In this document: piece by piece, positions 15,117 through 23,581 of the stretch
How the letters are laid out: the number at the start of each line of letters is the position of its first letter
How positions within the stretch are numbered: position 1 is the first letter of the stretch
Assembly (NCBI RefSeq): GCF_004349055.1
Contig: NZ_SMKX01000002.1
Location: 1 to 64,000 of the forward strand
DNA length: 64,000 bases
Direction: 5' to 3'
Source: Kribbella antibiotica
GTDB lineage: Bacteria > Actinomycetota > Actinomycetes > Propionibacteriales > Kribbellaceae
Notes under the pieces: model-generated
Databases searched by the model: none
What the model was told of the DNA's origin: nothing
Seen by the model: the letters and a program-made list of their open reading frames with translations, nothing else
Made by a program: the position numbers and the translations under genes

Positions 15117-16339
15117 GCGCCGTGAGCACAGCGACGCCCGAGGCACAGCGGGTGATTCGTCGCTACAACGCCTTCCAGCTGTTCGCCGGACTGCTCTGGT
15201 GGTTGCCGGTCTTCTACGTGTTCCAGCGGTCCGCCGGGCTGTCGGACACCGAGATCTTCTCCATCCAGAGCATCTTCTACCTGGCGTTCTGCCTGTTCGA
15301 CATCCCGACCGGGATGATCGCCGACCGCTTCGACTACCGCCGCTGCCTGCAGGTCGGCTCGGTCATCCTCGTGGTCGCGAACCTGATCCCGGTCTGGGAG
15401 CCGACGTTCGCCGGGTTCCTGATGCAGTTCCTGCTGATCGCGTTGGCGCACTCGTTGTTCTCGGGGGCCGGGAGCGCTTACCTGTACGAATACTTGCAGC
15501 GGACCGGGAACGAGACGTCGTACCAAGGAGCCGAGGGGTCGGCCCGCGCGTGGACACTGATCGGGCGGATCGTGTGTCTACCCGCGGCCGGCTTCCTCAC
15601 CGCTTGGTGGGGGCCGTCGGCGTACGTCTTGTCCGCGGTGACCTGCGGGATCGCGGCCATCATTGCCCTGGGCTTCCCCGCCTTGCCTGCAACGGATTCT
15701 GACCCGTCCAAGCCCGAACCGGTTTTCCCGGCGCTGGCGGCTGCGCTGCGCTCGCTCGCCAAGTCGAAGCGGCTCATACTGCTGATGGCTCAGGGCATTG
15801 CGGTGTTCACACTCGTCCGGATCGGCCAGGCCAACTTGTTCCAGCCGATTCTGGAGTCGAAGCACCTTCCCCTGCACTGGTTCGGCGTTCTCATGGCCGC
15901 GACCACCGTGTTCGAAGTCGCCGGTGCCGCGCGGTCCGCCGTACTGGCGCGGTTCGGGCAGATCCGCGTCGTACTGGTGCTAACCGTGCTGATGGCGATC
16001 GCGCTCGCCTCGGTCATCCCACTCGGCCTCGTCGGGACGATGGCCTGTCTCGCCGTCTTCTCGCTCGCGTCCGGGCTCGCGTTCCCGGTGCAGCGCAAGC
16101 TGGTCAACCAGGCGATCACCGAACCGGCCCGCCGCGCGACCCTGCTGTCGATCGAATCTCTCGCCGACCGCGCAGTCTGTGCTCTGGTCGTGTTCATCAT
16201 GGGCGGGTTCCTCGCCCGGGGCCAGATGCCGGCCTTCCTGGTCGCGCTGGCCGCCGCCGTCACGGTGGCGATGGTCGCCCTCGCCGTACTTGTCACTCGC
16301 AGCCGCGATCGCGCGGCCACCAAGGAGAGCCTCGCGTGA
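15113..16339 (+). CDS. MFS transporter, 12-TM
   Basis: 408-residue major facilitator protein. It has about 12 hydrophobic helices and the loop 2-3 signature GMIADRFDYRRCLQ, equivalent to the MFS A motif. Its GTG start is inside the preceding stop codon (GTGA, 4-nt overlap), and its own stop is overlapped by the next GTG start, so translation of all three genes is coupled. A second in-frame GTG nine bases on is the alternative. Position between a dikinase-like enzyme and an ATP-grasp ligase suggests that it exports their product, as BacE does in the bacilysin cluster; this is inference from context. Confidence 0.9.
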   Translation: MSAVSTATPEAQRVIRRYNAFQLFAGLLWWLPVFYVFQRSAGLSDTEIFSIQSIFYLAFCLFDIPTGMIADRFDYRRCLQVGSVILVVANLIPVWEPTFAGFLMQFLLIALAHSLFSGAGSAYLYEYLQRTGNETSYQGAEGSARAWTLIGRIVCLPAAGFLTAWWGPSAYVLSAVTCGIAAIIALGFPALPATDSDPSKPEPVFPALAAALRSLAKSKRLILLMAQGIAVFTLVRIGQANLFQPILESKHLPLHWFGVLMAATTVFEVAGAARSAVLARFGQIRVVLVLTVLMAIALASVIPLGLVGTMACLAVFSLASGLAFPVQRKLVNQAITEPARRATLLSIESLADRAVCALVVFIMGGFLARGQMPAFLVALAAAVTVAMVALAVLVTRSRDRAATKESLA

Positions 16340-17694
16340 AGAAGATCCTGTATGTCTACGTCAAGGGTGGCGCCCCGCTCGAGACCGCGTTCCCGCGGCT
16401 CGCGGCTCAGGGTGAGCTGCATGTACTCGCGCTGTCGCCGTTGCCCGAGGCCGCCAAGTCGATCTGGGAGCCTGCCTGTACGTCGATCGCTGTCCACCCG
16501 GGTGGTCTGACGCCGGGTGAGCCGGTCGTCGAGGCGATCATTGCGCACGCCGAATCGATCGGGGCGGATGCGCTGTTCACGTTGTCCGAGTTCGCCGTAC
16601 TGGCTGTGGCCAACGCTGCTGACCGACTCGGCCTGGCCGGCGCCGGCCCCGGGATTCGGGTCGCGCGGGACAAGCGGCTGATGCGGCAGGCCTGGCAGGC
16701 TGCGGGCGTGCCGATCCCCCGGTTCCGCCGGGTCGATTCGGCCGCTGACCTTCGCGGTGCGCTCGCCGCGCTGACCCCGCCGCTGCTGCTCAAGCCGGCG
16801 TGGGGTGCGGGCTCGGTCGCGCAGCTCGTGCTGACGTCGCAGGATCAGGTCGCCGATGCGTGGGCCGAGATCGAGCAGGCGTTGCATCGTGGCGGCCAGG
16901 TCGGCATGAACGAGCTGTTCGAGCAGAACACCGACGGCGACCGCCTGGTCGAAGAGATCATGGACGGCACGACCGAGGGTTGGTACGACGAAGACGGGTA
17001 CGGCGACTATCTGAGCGTCGAGGGCATCGTTGCCAAGGGCATCTACCACCCACTGGCGATCACCGCCAAGCTGCCGACCGTTCCGCCGTACATCGAGGTT
17101 GCCAGTACGTCGCCCTGTGTCCTGCCGGAGGAGTTGCAGCGCAAGATCGAGGACGTCTCGCGCCGCGCGGTCGATGCACTCGGGCTCGAAACCTGCGGCA
17201 CGCACACCGAGCTCAAGTTGCGCGCGGACGGCGAGCTCGTCGTGATCGAGGTCGGGGCCCGCTTCGGTGGATTGCTGACCACCCGGCAGACCGAGATCGT
17301 CTTCGATCTCGATCCGATCGGAATGCTGATCCGCGAGCAGCTGGGTGAGCCGGTCGACTACCCGCCGGCGATGCTCGTCGACGGCGGCCGGGCCGCAGCT
17401 TCGGTGGCCGTCATCCCCGCCGCTGCCGACGGCACACCCTGGAAGACCCAGCCGATCTGGGATCCCGAGCGCGTCGACTGGTCGAGCCTGCTCTCCGAGG
17501 GCAGCGCGGTCGAGCCGGTACCGGCGTTCATGATGCCGACCGGCACCGAGGTGCCGCGCTTCGATCCGTCCGGTGGATCGCGCAACTGGCTGGGCGTCTT
17601 CCTGCTGACGGCAGTCGACGCACCAACCCTGCAACGCGACTGCCGCGCGATCCTCGACGGCATGGAGTCCGCGCTAGCGCAGCCGGCTTCCTGA
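16336..17694 (+). CDS. ATP-grasp carboxylate-amine ligase
   Basis: 452 residues. Pre-ATP-grasp domain (KKILYVYVKGGAPLETAFPRL), then the ATP-grasp core with RVARDKRLMRQAWQAAGVPIPRF, PLLLKPAWGAGS (ATP-binding Lys), GTHTELKL and VVIEVGARFGG (metal-binding Glu/Asn-equivalent region). This is the layout of BacD-like L-amino-acid ligases that join an acyl-phosphate to an amine. Third gene of a GTGA-coupled cassette with the dikinase-like protein and the MFS exporter. The product is probably a small amide or dipeptide. A strong hairpin follows 22 nt after the stop. Confidence 0.9.
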   Translation: MKKILYVYVKGGAPLETAFPRLAAQGELHVLALSPLPEAAKSIWEPACTSIAVHPGGLTPGEPVVEAIIAHAESIGADALFTLSEFAVLAVANAADRLGLAGAGPGIRVARDKRLMRQAWQAAGVPIPRFRRVDSAADLRGALAALTPPLLLKPAWGAGSVAQLVLTSQDQVADAWAEIEQALHRGGQVGMNELFEQNTDGDRLVEEIMDGTTEGWYDEDGYGDYLSVEGIVAKGIYHPLAITAKLPTVPPYIEVASTSPCVLPEELQRKIEDVSRRAVDALGLETCGTHTELKLRADGELVVIEVGARFGGLLTTRQTEIVFDLDPIGMLIREQLGEPVDYPPAMLVDGGRAAASVAVIPAAADGTPWKTQPIWDPERVDWSSLLSEGSAVEPVPAFMMPTGTEVPRFDPSGGSRNWLGVFLLTAVDAPTLQRDCRAILDGMESALAQPAS

Positions 17695-17715
17695 TCCGAA
17701 ACCCTGCGACCCACC

Positions 17716-17745
17716 GCCGGAGACCTATGGGATGAGGTCTCCGGC
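17716..17745 (+). terminator. Terminator of dikinase-MFS-ligase cassette
   Basis: GCCGGAGACCT and AGGTCTCCGGC form a perfect 11-bp stem with an 8-nt loop, followed by a pyrimidine-rich stretch (catctcttcctgtctcc). It lies 22 nt after the ligase stop and marks the end of the operon. Confidence 0.72.
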
Positions 17746-17860
17746 CATCTCTTCCTGTCTCCTGCGGATGATTCCTTGCGTCCGGTTGATTCCGCGCTGG
17801 CCACGACCTGCATGTGTTGGCAACGCAGATCGTCGGCCTCCTGGTCGGCGGGCTCGCAGC

Positions 17861-18634
17861 TCAGCGGTAGCGGCTCGCGAGTTCCACACTTTGGCCACCG
17901 AATGCGGCCAGGTCGGCCCGGAAGACATCGTCGAGCAGGCTGACATCCTCGACGCCCGGAGCAGTGACGACCTCACCGAGTTCGAGGCCGCGCAGGCCAG
18001 CGGTGACGACGTCGGCTGCGCTCATCCGTGGGATCGCGCTCAGGTCGAGACCCTGACTGCTGTGAAACTCGGTCGCGACCACACCCGGGCACAACACCTG
18101 CACCCGTACGCCGGTGCCGTCGAGCTCGGCGCTCAATGCCTGTGACATCGCGACCAGGTGCGCCAGCGTTCCGGCGTACGCGGCACGTCGTGGCATCACT
18201 GACTTGTCGGCCGGTCCACTGAACGCGATCATCCCGGCCACATTGATGATCGCGCCGGCGCCACGCGCCTGCATCGGGCCGACGGCCGCGCGAGTGATCA
18301 GCGTCGGGGCAAGCACCTTCACGGACAGCAGTTCGCGAGCCTTGTCGGCGGGCAGGTCGGCCAGCGGCATGTAGTGCGAGACGCCCGCATCGTTGACGAG
18401 CAGATCGAGCGGTTCGGTCGCGGCGAGGTCAGCGACCGTGTTGATGCCGTCGTCGGTCGACAGGTCGGCGGTCACACTCGTGACGGATACCTCCGGATGC
18501 GCGGCGGCGAACGCGTCGAGGCGTTCCTTGCGGCGCCCGACCAGGATCAGGTTGTACCCGTCCGTGGCCAGCCGCTCGGCGAAGGCCGCGCCGATCCCTG
18601 AGGTAGCTCCGGTAACAAGAGCAAGTTTGTTCAT
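17861..18634 (-). CDS. SDR-fold protein with incomplete catalytic tetrad
   Basis: Short-chain dehydrogenase fold of 257 residues: cofactor loop TGATSGIG at 9-16, ADLS, and the VNDAGVSHY strand. The catalytic region is abnormal. Where active members have a Ser then YxxxK, this protein reads NVAGMIAFSG ... RAAYAGTLAHL: the Tyr is present but the Lys is Leu, and the usual Ser pair after NV is Ala-Gly. The rest (VRVQVLCPGVVATEF) is intact, so it is not a decayed gene. It may bind NAD(P)H without normal oxidoreductase chemistry. Divergent from an XRE regulator with a perfect inverted repeat between them. A GTG three codons upstream is an alternative start. Confidence 0.86.
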   Translation of the reverse strand: MNKLALVTGATSGIGAAFAERLATDGYNLILVGRRKERLDAFAAAHPEVSVTSVTADLSTDDGINTVADLAATEPLDLLVNDAGVSHYMPLADLPADKARELLSVKVLAPTLITRAAVGPMQARGAGAIINVAGMIAFSGPADKSVMPRRAAYAGTLAHLVAMSQALSAELDGTGVRVQVLCPGVVATEFHSSQGLDLSAIPRMSAADVVTAGLRGLELGEVVTAPGVEDVSLLDDVFRADLAAFGGQSVELASRYR

Positions 18635-18683
18635 GTGATCCACAGTGCTCGCCTGGCCCTCGGACAGGTAGTCGCCTCGGCTT

Positions 18684-18714
18684 CCTAGGACTGACAGGGC
18701 TAGGCAGTCCTAGG
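18684..18714. promoter_or_regulatory. Operator: perfect 10-bp inverted repeat, 11-nt spacer
   Basis: CCTAGGACTG (18684-18693) and CAGTCCTAGG (18705-18714) are exact reverse complements, centred between the divergent SDR-like gene and the XRE regulator gene. Arm spacing of 21 bp puts both halves on one DNA face, as expected for the dimeric regulator encoded next to it. Confidence 0.65.
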
Positions 18715-18732
18715 CCTGTGCATACTGGAGAA

Positions 18733-19548
18733 ATGGCGCGAACCAGTCTCGGCGAGGCACTCATGACCTGGCGAGCCGCAGTCGCTCCCGGCGATGTCGG
18801 CCTGCCCGGCAACGGCGCCCGCCGTACGCCGGGACTGCGGCGCGAGGAGCTCGCCCAGCTGGCCGGGATCTCCGCCGACTACCTCACCCGCCTCGAGCAA
18901 GGCCGAGCCGCCAACCCCTCAGCCCAGGTGGTCGAGGCACTGGCCCGGACATTGCAGCTCACCGACAACGAACGCAGTCATCTCTACCAGCTGGCCGGCC
19001 TGGCCGCACCCGGCCCTGATCGCATACCTCGAACTATTTCGCCAGGCGTACAACGGATGTTGGACCGGCTGAACGACACCCCGGTTGCCGTCTTCGACGC
19101 AATGCTGACCGAACTGCACGCCAACCCCTTGTACGTGGAGCTGATGGGCAATCGCACCGGCAACGAACGCAACGCAGCCTGGCGAAACTTCCTCGGCACC
19201 GCTGGCCGCATCCGCCAAACCCCCGAATCCCTCGGGCTGCTGCAAGAACTCCAGGTCGCCGACCTGCGCCGTACGGCGGGTCGCTACCCGAACGATCCGA
19301 ACCTGCACGCCTTGATCGACGAGCTCCGCCGGCGCTCCGGCCGTTTCGATCACCTCTGGGAATCCGGCCCGGTGGCCGAACACCAGGCAACCCAGAAGAT
19401 CATCGATCATCCCCGAGCGGGCGCAATCACCTTGGACTGCGACGTTCTCCACGTGGCCGGAGACGACCTGCGCATCATGGTCTACACCGCCGAGCCCGGC
19501 TCCGGAGACGCCGACAAGCTAACGCTGCTCTCAGTCGTCCACAGCTGA
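18733..19548 (+). CDS. XRE family regulator with MmyB-like ligand domain
   Basis: 271 residues. The N-terminal helix-turn-helix shows the family signature RTPGLRREELAQLAGIS.DYLTRLEQGR. The C-terminal ~170 residues are the MmyB-like PAS-type ligand domain (NPLYVEL ... RNAAWRNFLG ... HPRAGAITLDCDVLHVAGDDL). Members usually sit opposite an SDR or flavoenzyme gene and control it together with themselves, which is the arrangement here. The ATG is 3 nt after CTGGAG; a slightly longer form begins at an upstream ATG. The perfect inverted repeat upstream is its probable operator. Confidence 0.92.
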   Translation: MARTSLGEALMTWRAAVAPGDVGLPGNGARRTPGLRREELAQLAGISADYLTRLEQGRAANPSAQVVEALARTLQLTDNERSHLYQLAGLAAPGPDRIPRTISPGVQRMLDRLNDTPVAVFDAMLTELHANPLYVELMGNRTGNERNAAWRNFLGTAGRIRQTPESLGLLQELQVADLRRTAGRYPNDPNLHALIDELRRRSGRFDHLWESGPVAEHQATQKIIDHPRAGAITLDCDVLHVAGDDLRIMVYTAEPGSGDADKLTLLSVVHS

Positions 19549-19561
19549 CCCTTCAACTCGG

Positions 19562-19587
19562 CCAAAGAGCAGCCGCCGTGTCTTTGG
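19562..19587. terminator. Short hairpin between convergent genes
   Basis: CCAAAGA and TCTTTGG form a 7-bp stem with a 12-nt loop between the XRE stop and the convergent hydrolase stop. Modest stability. Confidence 0.35.
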
Positions 19588-19618
19588 GCCCACATGCCGG
19601 AGATCGATCGCCGTCGGC

Positions 19619-20434
19619 TCACCGAGCGTGCGCAACAGCCCAGGTGAGGGCGTAGTCGGCGATCTCTTCCCAGCCGTCCTGGCTGACCAGGCGGTGGGTG
19701 CGACCGGCGTACTCCTTGAACTCGACGATGCCGGGGCCGCCGGCCTTCTGGTACTTCGCGACGACGGCCTTGCCGATGGCCGGCGGGACGACGTGGTCGA
19801 TGCTGCCGACAATGACGAGCAGCGGGGCGCGATCGGCACGGGCGTAGTCGACCTTCGTCACGCCGGACTTCTCGTTGAGGACCGAGGTGACGCCCTCGAA
19901 GAAGACCCGGTTGTAGGAGTTGACGGCGTACTCCTTCCAGAGCTTGTCCGACTCGCTCCGGGGCAGGTCGTTGCCGAAGGTGAAGTGGAAGTGCCGCTTC
20001 GACAGCGGTTTGGCGCCGTTCTTGCCGAACGGGTTCGAGAGGATCGGGAAACCGGTCCACAGGGTCGACAGCGGCAGTGCCGTGACACCGGCGGTCTGAC
20101 CCGGGGCGACACCGACATACGCGGCGCCCAGGCCACGATCGGCGAGCATCTGGGTGATGACGCCGCCGAACGAGTGACCCATGATGATCGGCTTCTCGGG
20201 GAGCTCGCGGATGATCGCCTCATAGTGGTCGGCGATCTGCTTGAGGCCGATCCCCTTCAGTGCTTCGGGGTTGGAGCGGATGTCGGCGACGCTGCGGTCA
20301 TCGATGCCAGGCCAGCCCGGTACGACGACCTCGTGGCCCTGGCTGCGGAAGTGGCCCGCCCAGGTGTCCCAGCTCTTCGGGGTCATCCAGAGACCGTGGA
20401 CCAGGACGATCGGGCGCTTGTGGGTCGTGTTCAT
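19619..20434 (-). CDS. Alpha/beta hydrolase
   Basis: 271-residue cytoplasmic hydrolase. Visible: IVLVHGLWMTPKSWDTW (oxyanion HG), IIMGHSFGGVITQ (nucleophile Ser), VIVGSIDHVVPP (acid) and GRTHRLVSQDGW (His). No signal peptide. ATG is preceded by AAGGAG. It faces a TetR gene across a region with two inverted repeats, the same logic as the OsmC/hydrolase pair at 12 kb. Possible substrates are esters or lactones. Confidence 0.9.
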   Translation of the reverse strand: MNTTHKRPIVLVHGLWMTPKSWDTWAGHFRSQGHEVVVPGWPGIDDRSVADIRSNPEALKGIGLKQIADHYEAIIRELPEKPIIMGHSFGGVITQMLADRGLGAAYVGVAPGQTAGVTALPLSTLWTGFPILSNPFGKNGAKPLSKRHFHFTFGNDLPRSESDKLWKEYAVNSYNRVFFEGVTSVLNEKSGVTKVDYARADRAPLLVIVGSIDHVVPPAIGKAVVAKYQKAGGPGIVEFKEYAGRTHRLVSQDGWEEIADYALTWAVAHAR

Positions 20435-20448
20435 GGCGAGCTCCTTAG

Positions 20449-20529
20449 GTAGACTGACCGTTCCTTCTACCAATGACTTTAGGGACTCGCTCGGCGCCAC
20501 GTCAAGGGTTTTGTAGAAAGATCGTTCTA
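20449..20529. promoter_or_regulatory. Divergent regulatory region with two inverted repeats
   Basis: GTAGACTGACC...GTTCCTTCTAC (20449-20470; five-base arms GTAGA/TCTAC plus inner pairs) and TAGAAAGATCGTTCTA (20514-20529; 14 of 16 bases symmetric) flank the promoter region. A leftward TTGACG / 18 bp / TAAAGT promoter for the hydrolase fits at 20505-20476. GTAGACTnAC is shared with the TetR site at 12.4 kb. Confidence 0.5.
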
Positions 20530-20540
20530 TCATCGGAGAC

Positions 20541-21116
20541 ATGGCTACTCCGACCGGTCCCCGCGGACCTTCCGAAGCCCGGGCGCGCCTGATCCGGGCG
20601 GCGAGCGAGCTGTTCTACGCCGAGGGCATCACGTCCGTCGGCGTCGACCGGCTGATCGCTGCGGCAGGCGTCACCCGGGTGACCTTCTACCGGCACTTCC
20701 CCAGCAAGGAAGACCTCGTGCTCGCCTATCTCCAGGGCGAGGACGAGGCGATCCAGGGTGCCTTCGCCGCGGCGGCGGAGTCCGGCGCGGAACCGCGCGC
20801 CCTGGTCGGGCTCGTCATCCAGGCGCTCGCGGACGACATCGAGCAGCAGCACACCCGCGGCTGCCCGTTCATCAACGCGGCGGCCGAGTACCCGGACGCG
20901 TCCTCACCGATCCGGGTCAAGATCGCCGACCACCGCGAGTGGTTCCGGTCGACGCTCGAGAAGGTGATCACCGCTGCCGACCTCCCCGAGCCGGAGGAGA
21001 AGGCGCGGGCGTTGGTCCTGCTCCGCGATGCCGCCATGGTCGGCGGCTATCTCGACGGTGCGGCCGCGATCCGGCCGACCTTCGAACGGACCGCTCGCGG
21101 GGTGCTCTCGCTCTAG
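20541..21116 (+). CDS. TetR/AcrR family regulator
   Basis: 191 residues. N-terminal helix-turn-helix ASELFYAEGITSVGVDRLI ... TRVTFYRHFPSKEDLVLAYL; ligand domain with TRGCPFINAAAEYPD. Close paralogue of the TetR at 12.5 kb. GGAGAC lies upstream of the ATG, which is only 11 bp after an operator-like palindrome, so it is likely autoregulated and represses the divergent hydrolase. Its TAG stop shares the CTAG tetranucleotide with the stop of the convergent esterase gene. Confidence 0.92.
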   Translation: MATPTGPRGPSEARARLIRAASELFYAEGITSVGVDRLIAAAGVTRVTFYRHFPSKEDLVLAYLQGEDEAIQGAFAAAAESGAEPRALVGLVIQALADDIEQQHTRGCPFINAAAEYPDASSPIRVKIADHREWFRSTLEKVITAADLPEPEEKARALVLLRDAAMVGGYLDGAAAIRPTFERTARGVLSL

Positions 21117-22567
21117 CGCCGGCCCGCCCAGAGGGCGCGGCTTTCGGGGTGGACGTCGGCCACGAGTTTGCCGTCGCCGCCGAATTCCTGCTCGACGCGA
21201 CCATCGACGTACGACGGCCAGCCGGGGTCGCCGGTCTTGACGAACGCGACCCAGGTGGCGTGCATCCGGGTGGCGACCTCTTGCGAACCGGGTCCGCCGA
21301 GCAGACCGGCCCAGTTCGAGTCGGCCAGGTTGTCGAAGACGTACGGCAGCTCCATCGCGTGGCTCGCGCCCAACCGGCCGTCGTACGCCGGGGATTCCCA
21401 GCTGAAGCGGTAGACGTGCGCACGTCCGTGGGCCTCGGCCAGGTTGATGGCCGGGATCCGATAGACGGCGTCGGTCAGCAGCGCGACCAGCACTTCGTAG
21501 TCGCTGGCCATCCAAGCGCGGTAGGCCGCCCGATCCTTGCGGCCGAGCCCGAACAGTCTCGACATCACGAACGTGGTGAGCCGCGTCTTCCAGCCGTTCT
21601 CGGGCAACTCGATGAAGAACAGCCGGCCTTCCTGCGTGTTGTAGCCGACCAGTACGTCGATGTCGCGGCCGGCGCCGTTCTCCATCGCGCGGATCGGCAG
21701 CTCGGGCAGCACCTCGCCGTCGATCACCGGTTCGAAGGGCATCAGGTTTGTTGCCACGTCACCCCAAGTCCGCCGGAACGGCGACTTGCCCAGTTGGGCG
21801 GAGACCGCCGCCTGCGCTGCAATCAACGCGTCCGTGCTCGCCGTCGCCACTGCTTCCCGGGTCGGCGCGACACCGAGCGCCTTGGCCAGGCGTCGCCCAA
21901 CGGTCAGCGCTCCGGCCGGCGTAATCGCGTGGTGTCCGGCGCCCGACTCCATGATCGCCCGGTCGAACAACCCCTGAGCCGACGGCATCGTCATCAACGC
22001 ACCAACACTCATCGCACCCGCCGACTCCCCCATCACCGTTACGGCGGCCGGATCTCCACCGAAAGCGGCAATCGAGTCCCGCACCCACTTCAGCGCCGCC
22101 ACCTGATCGAGCAGCCCGAGGTTGGCGACCCCCTCGCCGAACCACAAGAAGCCGTTGGCCCCGAGCCGGTAGTTGATCACCACGATCACCACACCGTCAC
22201 GTGCGAACGCAGAACCGTCGTACCCGCTGAGTGCGTTCGAGCCCGTCACGAACGCGCCGCCATGGATGAAGACCAGGACCGGCGCCGAGCCGCTGACATC
22301 CGGCGTCCAAACATTCACGTGCAGATAGTCGTCACCGGCAATCACCACATTCGGCAACAACTCTGAAGACTCCCCGGACTGCGGTGCCGTGGCCCCGGCC
22401 TCCCGCGCATCCCGAACCTCAGTCCACGGCGCAACCGGCGCCGGTGGCTGGAACCGCAACTCACCCACCGGCGGCGCCGCATAAGGAACCGCCCGAAACA
22501 CCGCGCCATGCTCAGTCACTGCGCCAAGCACAGGACCGTACGGCGTCTGCACCACGGGATCAGTCAT
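21113..22567 (-). CDS. Type B carboxylesterase
   Basis: 484-residue alpha/beta hydrolase of the carboxylesterase/para-nitrobenzyl-esterase family. Motifs: TPYGPVLGAV start, VLVFIHGGAFVTGS (oxyanion HGG), VMGESAGAMSVG (nucleophile Ser), and SHAMELPYVFDNL carrying the catalytic His. No signal peptide, so cytoplasmic. Last gene of a probable three-gene operon (nitroreductase, aldo-keto reductase, esterase), starting 18 bp after the reductase stop. Likely general ester detoxification or catabolism. Confidence 0.92.
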   Translation of the reverse strand: MTDPVVQTPYGPVLGAVTEHGAVFRAVPYAAPPVGELRFQPPAPVAPWTEVRDAREAGATAPQSGESSELLPNVVIAGDDYLHVNVWTPDVSGSAPVLVFIHGGAFVTGSNALSGYDGSAFARDGVVIVVINYRLGANGFLWFGEGVANLGLLDQVAALKWVRDSIAAFGGDPAAVTVMGESAGAMSVGALMTMPSAQGLFDRAIMESGAGHHAITPAGALTVGRRLAKALGVAPTREAVATASTDALIAAQAAVSAQLGKSPFRRTWGDVATNLMPFEPVIDGEVLPELPIRAMENGAGRDIDVLVGYNTQEGRLFFIELPENGWKTRLTTFVMSRLFGLGRKDRAAYRAWMASDYEVLVALLTDAVYRIPAINLAEAHGRAHVYRFSWESPAYDGRLGASHAMELPYVFDNLADSNWAGLLGGPGSQEVATRMHATWVAFVKTGDPGWPSYVDGRVEQEFGGDGKLVADVHPESRALWAGRR

Positions 22568-22585
22568 GCCGCCCAGTCTGGCAGC

Positions 22586-23581
22586 TCACAGGTTGAGGCC
22601 GGTGCCGTGGATGCCGTGCTGGTCGATGAGTGCGAGCTCGTCAGCGGTCAGCGGCGGGAACGCGAGTGCCTTCAGGTTGTGGTCGAGTTGCTCCGTCGAA
22701 CTGGCACCGATCAGGGCTGAGGTGACTTCTGGTCGCCGGAGGACCCACTGCAGCGCAAGCTGGGCGAGGGACTGGCCGCGGGATTCGGCCAGCTTGTTCA
22801 ACTCCGCCGTACGGCGTCGGTAGGTCTCGTCGATGACATCGGGCGACAGGAACGTGCTGTTCTGCGCGCGGGCGCCGTCCGGAATGCTGTCCAGGTACTT
22901 GTCGGTCAACAAGCCTTGGGCGAGTGGGCTGTAGACGATGACGCCGAAGCCGTTGCGCTCGGCGGTTTCGAGTAGGCCGTCTATCTCGGGGCGGCGGTCG
23001 TAGATCGAGTAGCGGCTCTGGTCGATGAGCAGCGGGACGCCGGCTGCCTTGAGCAGTTTCGCTGCGGCCTCGGCGCGATCGGGCAGATAGTTGCTGATGC
23101 CAACGTAGAGCGCCTTGCCCTGGTCTACCGCGCTGACGAGCGCGCCGACGGTCTCCTCCAGCGGCGTCTCCAGGTCGGGGCGGTGGTGGTAAAAGATGTC
23201 CACATAGTCCGTGCCCAGATCGCGCAGGCTCTGATCGAGAGACGTCAGCAACGACTTTCGCGAACCACCACTCTGATACGGGCCCGGCCCGATCGGATTA
23301 CCGGCCTTCGTCGCGAGAATCAGCTCATCCCGGTACGGCGCCAGGTCCGTCGCGAGCAGTCGGCCGAACGTCTCCTGAGCCGCCCGACGCGGTGGGCCGT
23401 ACCGATCGGCATTGTCGAAGTGCGTGATGCCCAGATCGAAAGCATGTAAGAGAATCTCGCGCTGCGTGGCATACGAGTAGTCCTGCCCGAACTTCTGCCA
23501 CAACCCGAACGAGAACGCCGGCAGCTTCAGCCCCGAACTCCCCATACGGCGATAGTCCATCGTCTCGTAACGCGCGCTCAT
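22586..23581 (-). CDS. Aldo/keto reductase
   Basis: NADPH-dependent oxidoreductase of 331 residues. The AKR tetrad is visible: Asp and Tyr in THFDNADRYG, Lys in ILATKAGN and His in FYHHRPD. SRYSIYDRRPE and the cofactor-binding VLRRPEVTSALIGAS near the C-terminus match the YghZ/Kv-beta-like subgroup. Its ATG overlaps the stop of the upstream nitroreductase gene (ATGA), so the two are translationally coupled. A 33-residue longer form would extend into the nitroreductase frame and is rejected. Confidence 0.93.
   Translation of the reverse strand: MSARYETMDYRRMGSSGLKLPAFSFGLWQKFGQDYSYATQREILLHAFDLGITHFDNADRYGPPRRAAQETFGRLLATDLAPYRDELILATKAGNPIGPGPYQSGGSRKSLLTSLDQSLRDLGTDYVDIFYHHRPDLETPLEETVGALVSAVDQGKALYVGISNYLPDRAEAAAKLLKAAGVPLLIDQSRYSIYDRRPEIDGLLETAERNGFGVIVYSPLAQGLLTDKYLDSIPDGARAQNSTFLSPDVIDETYRRRTAELNKLAESRGQSLAQLALQWVLRRPEVTSALIGASSTEQLDHNLKALAFPPLTADELALIDQHGIHGTGLNL

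Noticed and set aside
13131-15146. 671-codon open frame on the minus strand
   Set aside because: It is antisense to the dikinase-like gene, is Arg/Gln/Asp-rich without domains, and arises from third-position GC bias.
15790-17634. 614-codon minus-strand frame opposite MFS and ligase genes
   Set aside because: Low-complexity Arg-rich translation with no motif; shadow of real genes with full domain content.
20939-22366. 475-codon plus-strand frame opposite the esterase
   Set aside because: Begins inside the TetR gene in another frame, no ribosome site and no recognisable domain.
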